Assembly: GCA_963821735.1 (NCBI GenBank)
Contig: CAWGFK010000060.1
Location: 1 to 64,000, forward strand
From: Laspinema sp963821735
GTDB taxonomy: Bacteria; Cyanobacteriota; Cyanobacteriia; Cyanobacteriales; Laspinemataceae
Length of the DNA stretch: 64,000 nt
Reading direction: 5' to 3'
The notes beneath the pieces are model-generated. The model was not told the origin of the DNA. It saw only the letters and a program-made list of their open reading frames with translations, and searched no databases. The position numbers were made by a program, and so were the translations under genes. This document shows, piece after piece, positions 17,478-26,100 of this stretch. Position 1 is the first letter of the stretch; the number at the start of each line of letters is the position of its first letter.

Positions 17478-18269
17478 TTAAACTTCGGAATTTTGAGCGC
17501 GTTTGCGAAGCCCTGCCATTGCACCCGTAGCGATTAGCCCAATCATCAAGGAAGGTTCTGGGACGGAAGCCTCTGTCGTTACCCCTTTGACGACAAACAC
17601 GACGTCGTTGAAATCGAGATCGCCACCGCCGATAATGTCTTCAAACCCGAGGAGCAAGTAGTCATCAAAAGTATATCCAATCACGTGGGACAGACCCCCG
17701 GGGTTTTGAGCGGGGTCAAATCCGAGGTAATTTTGGCCCCCATTGGCACCATCAGACTTCACGAAGAAATCAATAAAGGTATTTCCGGTGAAACTGCCCA
17801 AATTGCTCCCTTGTCCGAGTTTCAGGGGTCCATTACTGTTGGACAGAATGCTCAGGGGGGAGGAAACATCTCCAAAAATCATGTTTTTGCTGGTTCCGCC
17901 ATCTACCGAGTAGAATAGCTGATTCCGGTAGCTTGCTCCTTCATTGATGAAGAACACTTCTACATCTTGAACGCCACCGCCCCAACGCAGTTTACTCAGG
18001 TCCGCTTGAGGGCGATCAAGAGTGTTGAGCTTCTGACGCTCTACGTTGACGACACTGTTAAACATATTCCAAGTGTCGAAATCTAGGCGCAATAGACTGC
18101 TGGGGGCGCTTGTATATTGGGCATCATACTGGGTTTGAGTCACCTGAGCGGAAGCGCTTTGAGCCGTAAAAACGCTGGCGGTGGTGGCAACCAACGCCAT
18201 TAACCCTAGGGTGCATTGGCGACCGATTGTTTTGAGCGATGAAATGTTGTTACTGATTTGAGCGTTCAT
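17478..18269 (-). CDS. Exported DUF4114 / PEP-CTERM protein
   Basis: The start at 18269 (NAQISNNISS) is preferred; a GGGAGA ribosome site precedes it, and the 30 residues upstream look non-coding. A signal peptide ends in QSASAQV. The mature part carries the DUF4114 motif (FEDIIGGGDLDFNDVVFVV, a possible Ca-binding Asp cluster) and ends with the PEP-CTERM sorting signal: VPEPS, a hydrophobic helix (LMIGLIATGAMAGL) and RKR. Such proteins are processed by exosortase and released to the surface or matrix. It lies between two SWIM paralogues but in the opposite direction, so it is not in their operon. Confidence 0.9.
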   Translation of the reverse strand: MNAQISNNISSLKTIGRQCTLGLMALVATTASVFTAQSASAQVTQTQYDAQYTSAPSSLLRLDFDTWNMFNSVVNVERQKLNTLDRPQADLSKLRWGGGVQDVEVFFINEGASYRNQLFYSVDGGTSKNMIFGDVSSPLSILSNSNGPLKLGQGSNLGSFTGNTFIDFFVKSDGANGGQNYLGFDPAQNPGGLSHVIGYTFDDYLLLGFEDIIGGGDLDFNDVVFVVKGVTTEASVPEPSLMIGLIATGAMAGLRKRAQNSEV

Positions 18270-18359
18270 GATTGGGGTCTCCCTGTTCCTGAACAATAAG
18301 TTTGAGTAATTTTGTTGCCAATGTAGTTGTCTGGCAAAACAGTGTCTGCGTACCTGCAC

Positions 18360-18896
18360 CCCATGTCATCTTTATGATACGCCGATTTGTCACCAAAGGC
18401 AAGAGTAAAAAAGGCTCTTTTTCGTAACTTTATGTTTGATCGGACTTTTTTAAAGGGTTAGTAAATTTCAAAGGGCTTGGGGTTCTCAAGTTCATCAAAA
18501 GAGGGCCACCTTTAGGGGCTTTATGCTCTAACCTAGGGCATCGGTTCAGGATTTAATCCGTAGGACAAAAACGGTGTTTCGGTGTTACGGTTTCTCCTGA
18601 GTTGCTCAGGGGTATAGAGGGTAGGGGGCTGTTGACTTAAGTCCAGACAGAACTGATCCAGGAGGGGGTGGAAGGTAACCCGATACTAGAGGGAGTGGAG
18701 AGGGTAGGTTGTTTATCACTTTTCTAGCCCGGATTTTGAACTCAGTCTGAGTGCAGGTTGAATGTCTAAGGATTGATCCCCCGGGAACGGGATTCTCAGG
18801 GGCCTTCCCTGGACCCGGGCGATCGCCCTGGGAGTTTCTAAGGTACGATCGGATTGGTTCACGGGTTGAAAAAGCACATATCAGAGGTAGCTACTT
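18360..18896. other. Intergenic region between PEP-CTERM and SWIM genes
   Basis: 537 bases that must hold the divergent promoters of the two genes. No ORF, tRNA or strong hairpin was found. HIP1 sites are the only repeated motif. The last 15 bases before ATG 18897 resemble those before the other SWIM copy at 15578. Confidence 0.4.
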
Positions 18897-20627
18897 ATGA
18901 ATTTAAACGATCTGACCGTAGAAAAAATTACAGAATTTGCCGATAGTCCAGCTATTTTTCACCAAGGTCAACAGTGTTATGATAACGGATCCGTCGAGCA
19001 GTTTTTTATGTCTGGAAAAGGAATTAAGGCGAAGGTTAAGGCAAAAACTGAGCAATATTCCGTAGAAATTCGCACAGGTAAGGGTAAGCTAACCACGGAT
19101 TGTACTTGCGCTTATCCGGGAGAGGTTTGTGAGCATATTGTGGCGGTGTTGCTCTATTCTCTGTTGGGCGATCCAGAGGAGCAGGATGATGATGAGTATG
19201 AAGAACCGATGATGATGGTGGTACCTCATCAGGGGATTCCTGTTCCCGGGAATATATTACAACAGTTGTTAAGGGGAGAACTATACATTGAGGATGTATT
19301 TGAATTAATCGCACAAGCGGAGCGACTCAACAATGTGATTCCCTTTCCCAACGCCAAGAAAATGACCGTGGCGGAGTTGAAACAGGAAATTCAGGAGTTT
19401 TTTGAGGCAGTCCAATTGGGGGAAGGGGAACCTGCGAATCCTTTTGATGGTGGCTTCTTTGCTCTGAGCCAACCTGACTTACCCAACTTAAATGCGGTGT
19501 TTGCCCAGGTGCAACATCTCACTCCAGAGGAACAGATTGATGTGCTGTGGTATGTGGTGACTTCGGGGAACTTGATTTTTAGTCAGACGGGGACGGTTTT
19601 TGGGGAGGCTCAGATTGCTGATGCGGTGGATTTATTTGCCCGTTGCGTAAAGGCTTTAGAGCTTGAGATGCCGCAGAAGGAGGTTTATTTGAATTCGCTG
19701 ATTGCGGCATTCGATTGGCCGATGTTCCTGAACGAGGAACTGGATTTTGCTTTAAGGGAAGCGATGGATATCCTCTGTTCTACGGAGGAAGAGTTCCGCT
19801 ATGCGATCGCCACCCTAGAAACCATTGGCCTGGAAAGGAATAGCCGGGAGTGGGTGATGAATGCTTATCGCAGATTAGGGGATGACGAGACCTTCCTCCA
19901 ATTATATGAGGAAAATCTGAACAGGGTTGAACAATATGTAATGCTGGCGACTTATTGGCGGGATATGCAGGGGAATATCCCGAAGTCTATTGCAATTTTA
20001 GAACGGTGGATTACTGAGCAGACGCCCAAAAATGAAGATCAACTCAAGGATTGGGCCTATTTGTATTATGAAGATTCCCCCTATACAGATGAACTGTTAA
20101 CTCAACTCACGGAGTATTATTATGAGCAAGGCGATCGCCCGAACCTGTATCGACTGTTGCTGCTGTGGCTGCGGATTGACGGTCTTTGCCTGGAATTGTA
20201 TGACAAACTTAAGTCGGTGGCAATGGAGTTAAAGTGTTGGGAAGACTGCCAACGCCAGATGCATCTCTTCGCCCGGGATGATGCTGAAGTTCTCGCTACA
20301 ATATACTTAAAAGAACAGAATTGGGAGGCGGCCATTTCCTTGGCACAGACTGCGACTTGTCCAGTCGCCGTGAAACAGGCCGTCGCCACCCAAGTGAAAT
20401 CCTCTCATCCCGAGGAGGCGATCGCCCTGTATGACGAACTGGTGCATCACTATATTCAAAAGAAAAATCGCACGAACTATCAGAGTGCGGCCAAGTTGGT
20501 GGAGCAAATCCGCAAGATTTATCTATCCATTCTGAATCGTCCATTCCTGTGGGAGAATTATCTCTGCGACCTCCAGCAGCAGTATCAGCGCTACCGTGCT
20601 TTACAAGAAGAGTTGCAAAAGTTGTAG
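18897..20627 (+). CDS. SWIM zinc-finger protein with helical repeats, intact paralogue
   Basis: 576 residues in one frame. The SWIM finger CTCAYPGEVCEH (CxCx6CxH) is followed by VAVLLYSLLGDP, an acidic linker (EEQDDDEYEEP), then alpha-helical repeats (LTPEEQIDVLWYVVTSGN, NAYRRLGDDETFLQLYEENL, LATYWRDMQGNIPKSIAILERW). The acidic low-complexity stretch of the first copy is replaced by a VVPHQGIPVPGNIL linker. The two copies share the same order of segments, so they arose by duplication and then diverged strongly. The function is unknown. A DNA- or protein-binding role is inferred from the finger. Confidence 0.88.
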   Translation: MNLNDLTVEKITEFADSPAIFHQGQQCYDNGSVEQFFMSGKGIKAKVKAKTEQYSVEIRTGKGKLTTDCTCAYPGEVCEHIVAVLLYSLLGDPEEQDDDEYEEPMMMVVPHQGIPVPGNILQQLLRGELYIEDVFELIAQAERLNNVIPFPNAKKMTVAELKQEIQEFFEAVQLGEGEPANPFDGGFFALSQPDLPNLNAVFAQVQHLTPEEQIDVLWYVVTSGNLIFSQTGTVFGEAQIADAVDLFARCVKALELEMPQKEVYLNSLIAAFDWPMFLNEELDFALREAMDILCSTEEEFRYAIATLETIGLERNSREWVMNAYRRLGDDETFLQLYEENLNRVEQYVMLATYWRDMQGNIPKSIAILERWITEQTPKNEDQLKDWAYLYYEDSPYTDELLTQLTEYYYEQGDRPNLYRLLLLWLRIDGLCLELYDKLKSVAMELKCWEDCQRQMHLFARDDAEVLATIYLKEQNWEAAISLAQTATCPVAVKQAVATQVKSSHPEEAIALYDELVHHYIQKKNRTNYQSAAKLVEQIRKIYLSILNRPFLWENYLCDLQQQYQRYRALQEELQKL

Positions 20628-20725
20628 GGGGGATAAAGCGCGCGTTTCCAGAAACTTCTCCCCCAAAAAGATTGGCAAAAGTTATAGGTGGGATAAAACG
20701 CGCCTTTCCAGAAACCTCCCCTGGT
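20621..20725 (+). repeat. Duplicated 60-bp unit after the SWIM gene
   Basis: CAAAAGTTGTAGGGGGGATAAAGCGCGC(G)TTTCCAGAAAC is repeated, slightly altered, about 60 bases later (from 20678). The first copy includes the last codons and stop of the SWIM gene, so the duplication began at its 3' end. Confidence 0.75.
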
Positions 20726-20750
20726 TTTACCTAGAGCCAGCCTTTTCATC

Positions 20751-20790
20751 GGATTGACTCTCTCTATCTCTGGTAAGAGAGAGTCAATCC
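20751..20790 (+). terminator. Long perfect hairpin after the SWIM gene
   Basis: GGATTGACTCTCTCT (20751-20765) pairs perfectly with AGAGAGAGTCAATCC (20776-20790) around a 10-base loop. No U-run follows directly, so it may be a processing or repeat hairpin rather than a classic terminator. Confidence 0.55.
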
Positions 20791-21004
20791 TCGACGCAGA
20801 AAGAGTTTTAGCATTTGTATGTAATCTCGAATACAGCGAAAAAACCATGAAATCTCCCATTGTTCGTATAATTGTGCCGGAAAGCTCTATCTAACGAGGT
20901 GGGATTTTACTACTTTGGGAATGGGACAAACCCGGGATGCAGAGTTAATAATAGAACTATAAGAGACAAGAACCTTCAGAAATTCATGTCAAGGAAGAAT
21001 CGTG

Positions 21005-21319
21005 ATGTTTATTTTATCAAGCTTATTAACTCAGTCGAAAACTACTTCTAAACTTCAGTTGCATGATGTCCTGCTTCCCATCCGCAACTGGCTCGATCGC
21101 ATTGAAATTAAGAATCCTCACCAGGCAAAACAGTTGTGCAAGCTGATTCCGGCGCAATGTCCATTTGAACGGGAAATCCAACTATTTGGACGGACTTTAT
21201 TCCATATTCCACCGCTATGTAAGCTCAATCCCTTTTATGAGCAACTGGTATTTCTGCGGTTTCGGGCGTTATGTTTCCTCGCCGATGAATGTGGCGAAGA
21301 TGTCACCGTCTATTGTTAA
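21005..21319 (+). CDS. Mo-dependent nitrogenase C-terminal-like protein
   Basis: 104 residues from ATG 21005, with AAGGAAG 9 bases upstream. The sequence contains the full signature of the small cyanobacterial family named after the Mo-nitrogenase C-terminal domain: a VLLPIRNWLDRIEIKNPHQA segment, CKLIPAQCPFERE, IPPLCKLNPFYEQLV and RFRALCFLADECGEDVT. The role is unknown. Despite the name, these proteins occur in strains without nitrogenase and are not nitrogenase subunits. No nif genes are in the window. It stands alone between the SWIM and S2P genes. Confidence 0.85.
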   Translation: MFILSSLLTQSKTTSKLQLHDVLLPIRNWLDRIEIKNPHQAKQLCKLIPAQCPFEREIQLFGRTLFHIPPLCKLNPFYEQLVFLRFRALCFLADECGEDVTVYC

Positions 21320-21551
21320 TCCTTCTCCCCTAATCTTTGACTTCCTCAGACTTCTATCCCTTCAGGTTCAGGCCATCACTCGGGTAACTCCGTACATTTA
21401 CTCAGATTAAAATCCGGTTTCTCTAAGCCGAACCCCTAGGGACGGTTACTACGACTCAAGCTAGATTGACCGATGCGTTACATTTTGTTACAGTAGAAGA
21501 AATGAGAGGCAAAACACTGCATCTCAATTGTTAATAAATGACGGAGCCAAT

Positions 21552-22187
21552 ATGAACGGCAACATTCGCATCGGCAACTTATTCGGAATTCCTTTTTATG
21601 TAAACCCCTCGTGGTTTTTAGTGCTGGCTTTAGTGACCTTTAGTTATGGCGGAGCGCTGGCCTCTCAATTTCCAGCAATGGGGTTAATCTTCCCCTGGAT
21701 ATTAGGATTGGTTGCGGCGTTGTTGCTGTTTGCTTCAGTCTTAGCCCATGAATTGGGACATAGTTTTGTGGCAATTCGCCAGGGAATTGAAGTCAAATCT
21801 ATCACCTTGTTCCTGTTCGGTGGACTTGCGAGTTTAGAACGGGAGTCCAAAACCCCCGGTGAGGCATTTTGGGTGGCGATTGCCGGACCGGCAGTGAGCT
21901 TGATGTTGTTTATCCTGTTTAGTGCAGTGGCCTTAACAACGCCAGTCAGTGGCCCAGTCGCTGCAATTCTGGGACTGTTGGCCTCGATTAACTTAATGTT
22001 AGCCCTGTTTAACCTCATTCCCGGTTTACCCCTTGATGGTGGGAACATCCTCAAATCCCTCGTCTGGAAAATTACCGGCAACCCCTATAAAGGTGTGATG
22101 TTTGCCGGACGAGTGGGTCAAGCACTCGGTTGGGTTGCGGTCCTTCTCGGTGGGTTGGCAATCCTCGGACATCAGTCCCATTGGTAG
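21552..22187 (+). CDS. Site-2 protease (M50) membrane metalloprotease, N-terminal part
   Basis: From ATG 21552. Several membrane segments carry the zinc site HELGH (VLAHELGHSFVA) and the third ligand in GLPLDGGNIL, diagnostic of S2P-type intramembrane proteases. Family members of this type (Synechocystis Slr0643-like) continue into a last transmembrane helix and two CBS domains. Here the frame ends at 22187 after LAILGHQSHW, while the next frame continues with IGSFWTLLIGFFLVQNAG. One extra base at about 22170 (GGACATCAG) is the simplest explanation. TTG 21528 is a less likely start. Confidence 0.88.
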   Translation: MNGNIRIGNLFGIPFYVNPSWFLVLALVTFSYGGALASQFPAMGLIFPWILGLVAALLLFASVLAHELGHSFVAIRQGIEVKSITLFLFGGLASLERESKTPGEAFWVAIAGPAVSLMLFILFSAVALTTPVSGPVAAILGLLASINLMLALFNLIPGLPLDGGNILKSLVWKITGNPYKGVMFAGRVGQALGWVAVLLGGLAILGHQSHW

Positions 22188-22683
22188 CTTCTGGACCTTG
22201 TTAATCGGGTTCTTCCTGGTGCAAAATGCGGGTACTGCGGCACAATCGGCCTCAATCCAAGATACCCTTTCTCACTATACGGCAGCGGATGCGGTCAACC
22301 CCAACAGTCCGATTGTCTCTGCGGAACTCTCCTTGCGTGAGTTTGCCAACGAGTATATTATCGGTAAAACCCAGTGGCGCAAGTTTTTAGTCACGGATGA
22401 GGCGGGATATTTAATCGGTTCCATCGCCGTGGATGATTTGAAACTGATTTCTACCTCAGACTGGCCGACTACCCAGGTGAAAGAACTGATGAAAGCAGTA
22501 GAATCCACCACTACCATCAAATCCAATGTCACCTTACTTGAGGCGATCGCCATTCTCGAAGACCGAGAACTCTCCGAGTTACCTGTGATTAACGATAATG
22601 GGGTATTAGTTGGACTCCTAGAAAAAGGTGAGATTATCCGGAAGCTACAAAAACAAAAATCTAGCCAAACTAATCCGGCCTAA
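22171..22683 (+). CDS. S2P protease C-terminus: last TM helix and CBS pair
   Basis: Continuation of the M50 gene in the next frame. ISPIGSFWTLLIGFFLVQ is the final membrane helix. Two CBS motifs follow (YTAADAVNPNSPIVSAELSL with FLVTDEAGYLIGSIAVDDL, and VKELMKAV with LPVINDNGVLVGLLEKGEI). CBS pairs bind adenosyl nucleotides and gate the attached protein. The ORF can be extended back to 22102, but that part overlaps the protease in another frame and is not coding. Read together, 21552-22683 would encode about 377 residues, normal for the family. Confidence 0.85.
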   Translation: MSPIGSFWTLLIGFFLVQNAGTAAQSASIQDTLSHYTAADAVNPNSPIVSAELSLREFANEYIIGKTQWRKFLVTDEAGYLIGSIAVDDLKLISTSDWPTTQVKELMKAVESTTTIKSNVTLLEAIAILEDRELSELPVINDNGVLVGLLEKGEIIRKLQKQKSSQTNPA

Positions 22684-22716
22684 TTCTTCATCGGCTCTTA
22701 GTTTAATCTAACTCCG

Positions 22717-22748
22717 ACCCGGTTTCTGTTATGAAACCGGGTTTTTTT
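22717..22748 (+). terminator. Strong rho-independent terminator after S2P
   Basis: ACCCGGTTTC, short loop, GAAACCGGGT, then a run of seven T. It lies 34 bases after the stop codon. Confidence 0.9.
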
Positions 22749-22906
22749 GTGTCCCTGATCCGGCCCCTCAACCCGGCCCCACTTCAGCAGAATTTTAAGG
22801 GGAATTTTAAAGCAACGGACCCCTTTAACCGAGGGAATCTATCCCTATCAAGGATTTGCGTCAATCTGTCCCGAACTTAGGGAATTTTAAGCAACCTGTT
22901 CATAGG

Positions 22907-22940
22907 AACTTAAGACAAAACTTAAGTAGGAATACTTAAG
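22907..22940. promoter_or_regulatory. Three ACTTAAG direct repeats upstream of the TPS gene
   Basis: ACTTAAG occurs at 22908, 22920 and 22934, spaced 12 and 14 bases, about 200 bases before the large TPS gene. The last two also form an inverted repeat (ACTTAAGTAGGAATACTTAAGT). Regularly spaced copies suggest a transcription-factor site; the factor is unknown. Confidence 0.4.
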
Positions 22941-23134
22941 TTGCCAAAGGGGACATAATCTAGTAGAGTAAGAGAATCGTAATAATAGACTTTCTGTTTA
23001 ATTCAAACCCGGTATTAACAGCCCTCCAACACATAAAAAATGGGGTGGGGTTTTCCAGAATTAGGCCATCAGTTTGAGGAACATCAGGGTGCTAAACGCT
23101 TACAGATGAACAGCTAAGGAGGTCAAGGGGGATT

Positions 23135-26100
23135 GTGGGTTATTGGAGTGTTCCAGTCAAAGAATTAACAGGCAAACAGATTCAGTTGATCATCACTGGA
23201 TTGGTTGCCACTGTGATTGGCGCGCATCAAAACCCCTTGTTGGCCCAAGGCATTGACCCGGCAACCGATGGGACGGGGACCACGATTACCAACGATGGAA
23301 CACAATTTAATATTCAGGGGGGACAACAGTCGGCAGATGGGGCCAATTTGTTCCACAGTTTTGACCGCTTCAATTTAGAGGCGGGACAAATTGCCAATTT
23401 TCTGTCCAACCCGGCGATCGCTAACATTTTGGGGCGAGTTACTGGCGGCGATGCCTCTTATATTAATGGATTGATTCAAATTACCGGGGGCCAGTCTAAT
23501 CTCTATTTAATGAATCCCGCTGGAATTGTCTTCGGGTCAAACGCGCAACTGAACGTTCCGGGCGACTTTTTAGCAACAACGGCCACCGGAATTGGGGTGG
23601 GAGAGGGGTGGTTTAATGCGATCGGGGAAAATAACTGGGCAAGTTTAGTGGGAACCCCATCGCAGTTTGCCTTTGGGTTAGAACAACCGGGAAGCATTGC
23701 CAATTTTGGGGAGTTAATCCTGCAACCGGGGAATCACTTAACGTTATTAGGCGGAAGCATTCTCAATTTGGGAACCCTTGCCGCGCCTGGGGGAACGATT
23801 ACGATCGCCGCAGTCCCTGGTGAAAGTGTAGTGAGAATTTCCCAAGAAAATCATTTGCTGAGTTTAGAGGTGAGACCCCAGCAGACCCAACCGATTGAGG
23901 CGATCGCCCCCTTGTCTTTACCGGAATTGCTCGTCGGAGGGATTCTCACCCATGCCACCAGCGTTGAAATCCAGGAAGATGGCACGATCGCCCTCACAGG
24001 TTCAGGAGTCACCGTTGCACCACAACCCGGAGATGCCATCACCTCCGGGACTCTGGATGTCTCGGCAGAAGAAACCACCGGAGGACAAATCGCCCTCCTC
24101 GGCAACCGAGTCGGGGTGATTGAAGGAACCCTGGATGCCTCCGGGAGTGGTGGCGGAACCATTAGAATTGGCGGTGACTTTCAGGGACAGGGAACTATTC
24201 CCAATGCCACCCAAACTGTTGTGAGTGAAGGGTCGGAAATTGCGGCAGATGCCCTTGATGCCGGGGATGGCGGTACGGTGATTTTATGGGCCGATGATAC
24301 CACCGAATTTGCCGGAAGTATCACCGCCCGAGGCAGTCAGGAAACCCCATCCGATGGGGGTTTTGTGGAAGTGTCCGGGAAAGAGACTCTCCTGTTTCGG
24401 GGAAATGTGGACTTGAGTGCAGTCCGGGGAACCGTGGGAAACCTGCTGCTGGACCCGGAAAATATTGAAATTGTGGCGAATGGGGGGACTCACAACAATG
24501 AACTGCTATTTAATAGCACCATTTTAGCGACGGATGACCCCAACATCACTTATACCATTAGTAGAGCAACTTTAGAGGGGATTGTTGCAGATATCCGTCT
24601 GGAGGCGAGTAACGATATCATCATCGCCGATGGGGTTTCGCTGAACTTTACCAATCCCGCAGGAACCCCAATTGGGGCCAATCCCTTACAACTGGCCTTA
24701 ATTGCGGATGCCAATAATAGCGGCAGTGGGGACTTTAGAATGGACCCGACTCAATCGATTGTCGCTAAGGGTCGGAGTCTGACTATTTCTGGGGTGAATA
24801 TTACCCTGGGAAATGTAGATGTGAGTGATATTAGTACGAACATCCTAGGTTTGGGACTGGTCGCCCGCAATGCTGGGAGTGTCAACCTCACTGCCACTGG
24901 AGGAGATATTGTCACCGGGAATATCATCGCCGAAGCGAATGACAATTTGCTGGGGGATTTGATTCAGCAAGGGGGTGGGAATATTACTCTATCCGCCCCC
25001 TTGGGACGAGTAGAAACGGGGATTCTCAGTACCGCTGCCTATATGGATGGGTTGGTGAAAGGGGATGGGGGTGTCATTGCGATCGCTGCTGGAACCGATA
25101 TCCAAACCGGGAATATGAATACCCGCAGTAGTGGGGCCGATGGAGGTGCAATCACGTTAGATAGCGCCAGTGGTTCCATTCTGACTGAAAATATCGACTC
25201 TCGGTCCTATAACAATGCAGACGGGGGAAACATTCTCCTCACCGCAAATCAGGGGAACATTGAAACGGATAGAATTTGGTCCCGATCTACCACAAATGGA
25301 ACCCGTGGCGGCAGTATCGATTTATATGCACCCATTGGGACAATCTCAGTGGAGTCGATTCAAGGATATATTAATCCGATTAACATTGAGGGGGATTTGC
25401 GGGTTAATCAGGACTTGATCATCGAACAATATCTTGACCAAGGAGATATCAACCTGCAAGGGTCGGTGAATGGGGATGCCAGTTTGGTCCTCCAAACGGA
25501 ACAGGGAATTGTCACCATTAATTCTGTGGTGGGAGAAGAGACGCCGTTAGTTGATTTAACAGTGAATGCGGGTCAGACAGCGATCGCCGAGAATATCACC
25601 ACGACTAATACTCAAACTTATAATACCCCGATTAACGTTACCGGCGATGTAGAACTCACCGCCAATCGGATTCAGTTTACCGATGTTGTTTCCGGGACGA
25701 CTCACCTCACCTTGCAACCCTTTAATCCGGCCCAAGACATGGCGATCGCCGGACCGGGTACGGGAAATCCCAACATTTTCCAACTCACCGCAACGGATTT
25801 GGGTTGGTTGCAACCGGGATTTGCCTCCCTGACTATTGGCCGAAATAACAGTAGTGGCAGGGTCACGGTTACCAATTCTCTCACCTTTAACGACCCCTTG
25901 CTGATCCAGTCGCCCCAGGGTGGAGGTGCGATTTTTGCCCCGGATGGGATTGTCGGAAATGCCGCGATCGCCCTCAATGCCAGAACCGATATTCAAACCG
26001 GGGATATCATCGCCCCGGGAGGAATTGACCTCAATGCTGGGAAAACTATTACCACCGAACTCCTGAATGCCTCATCTGCTGGGGATGGCGGGGAGATTAC

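Noticed and set aside
20549..20860. Small ORFs after the second SWIM gene
   Set aside because: They lie on a duplicated 60-bp unit and a hairpin and show no protein features.
21005..21319. Evidence for nitrogen fixation
   Set aside because: The Mo-nitrogenase C-terminal-like family is not a nitrogenase subunit and no nif gene is in the window.
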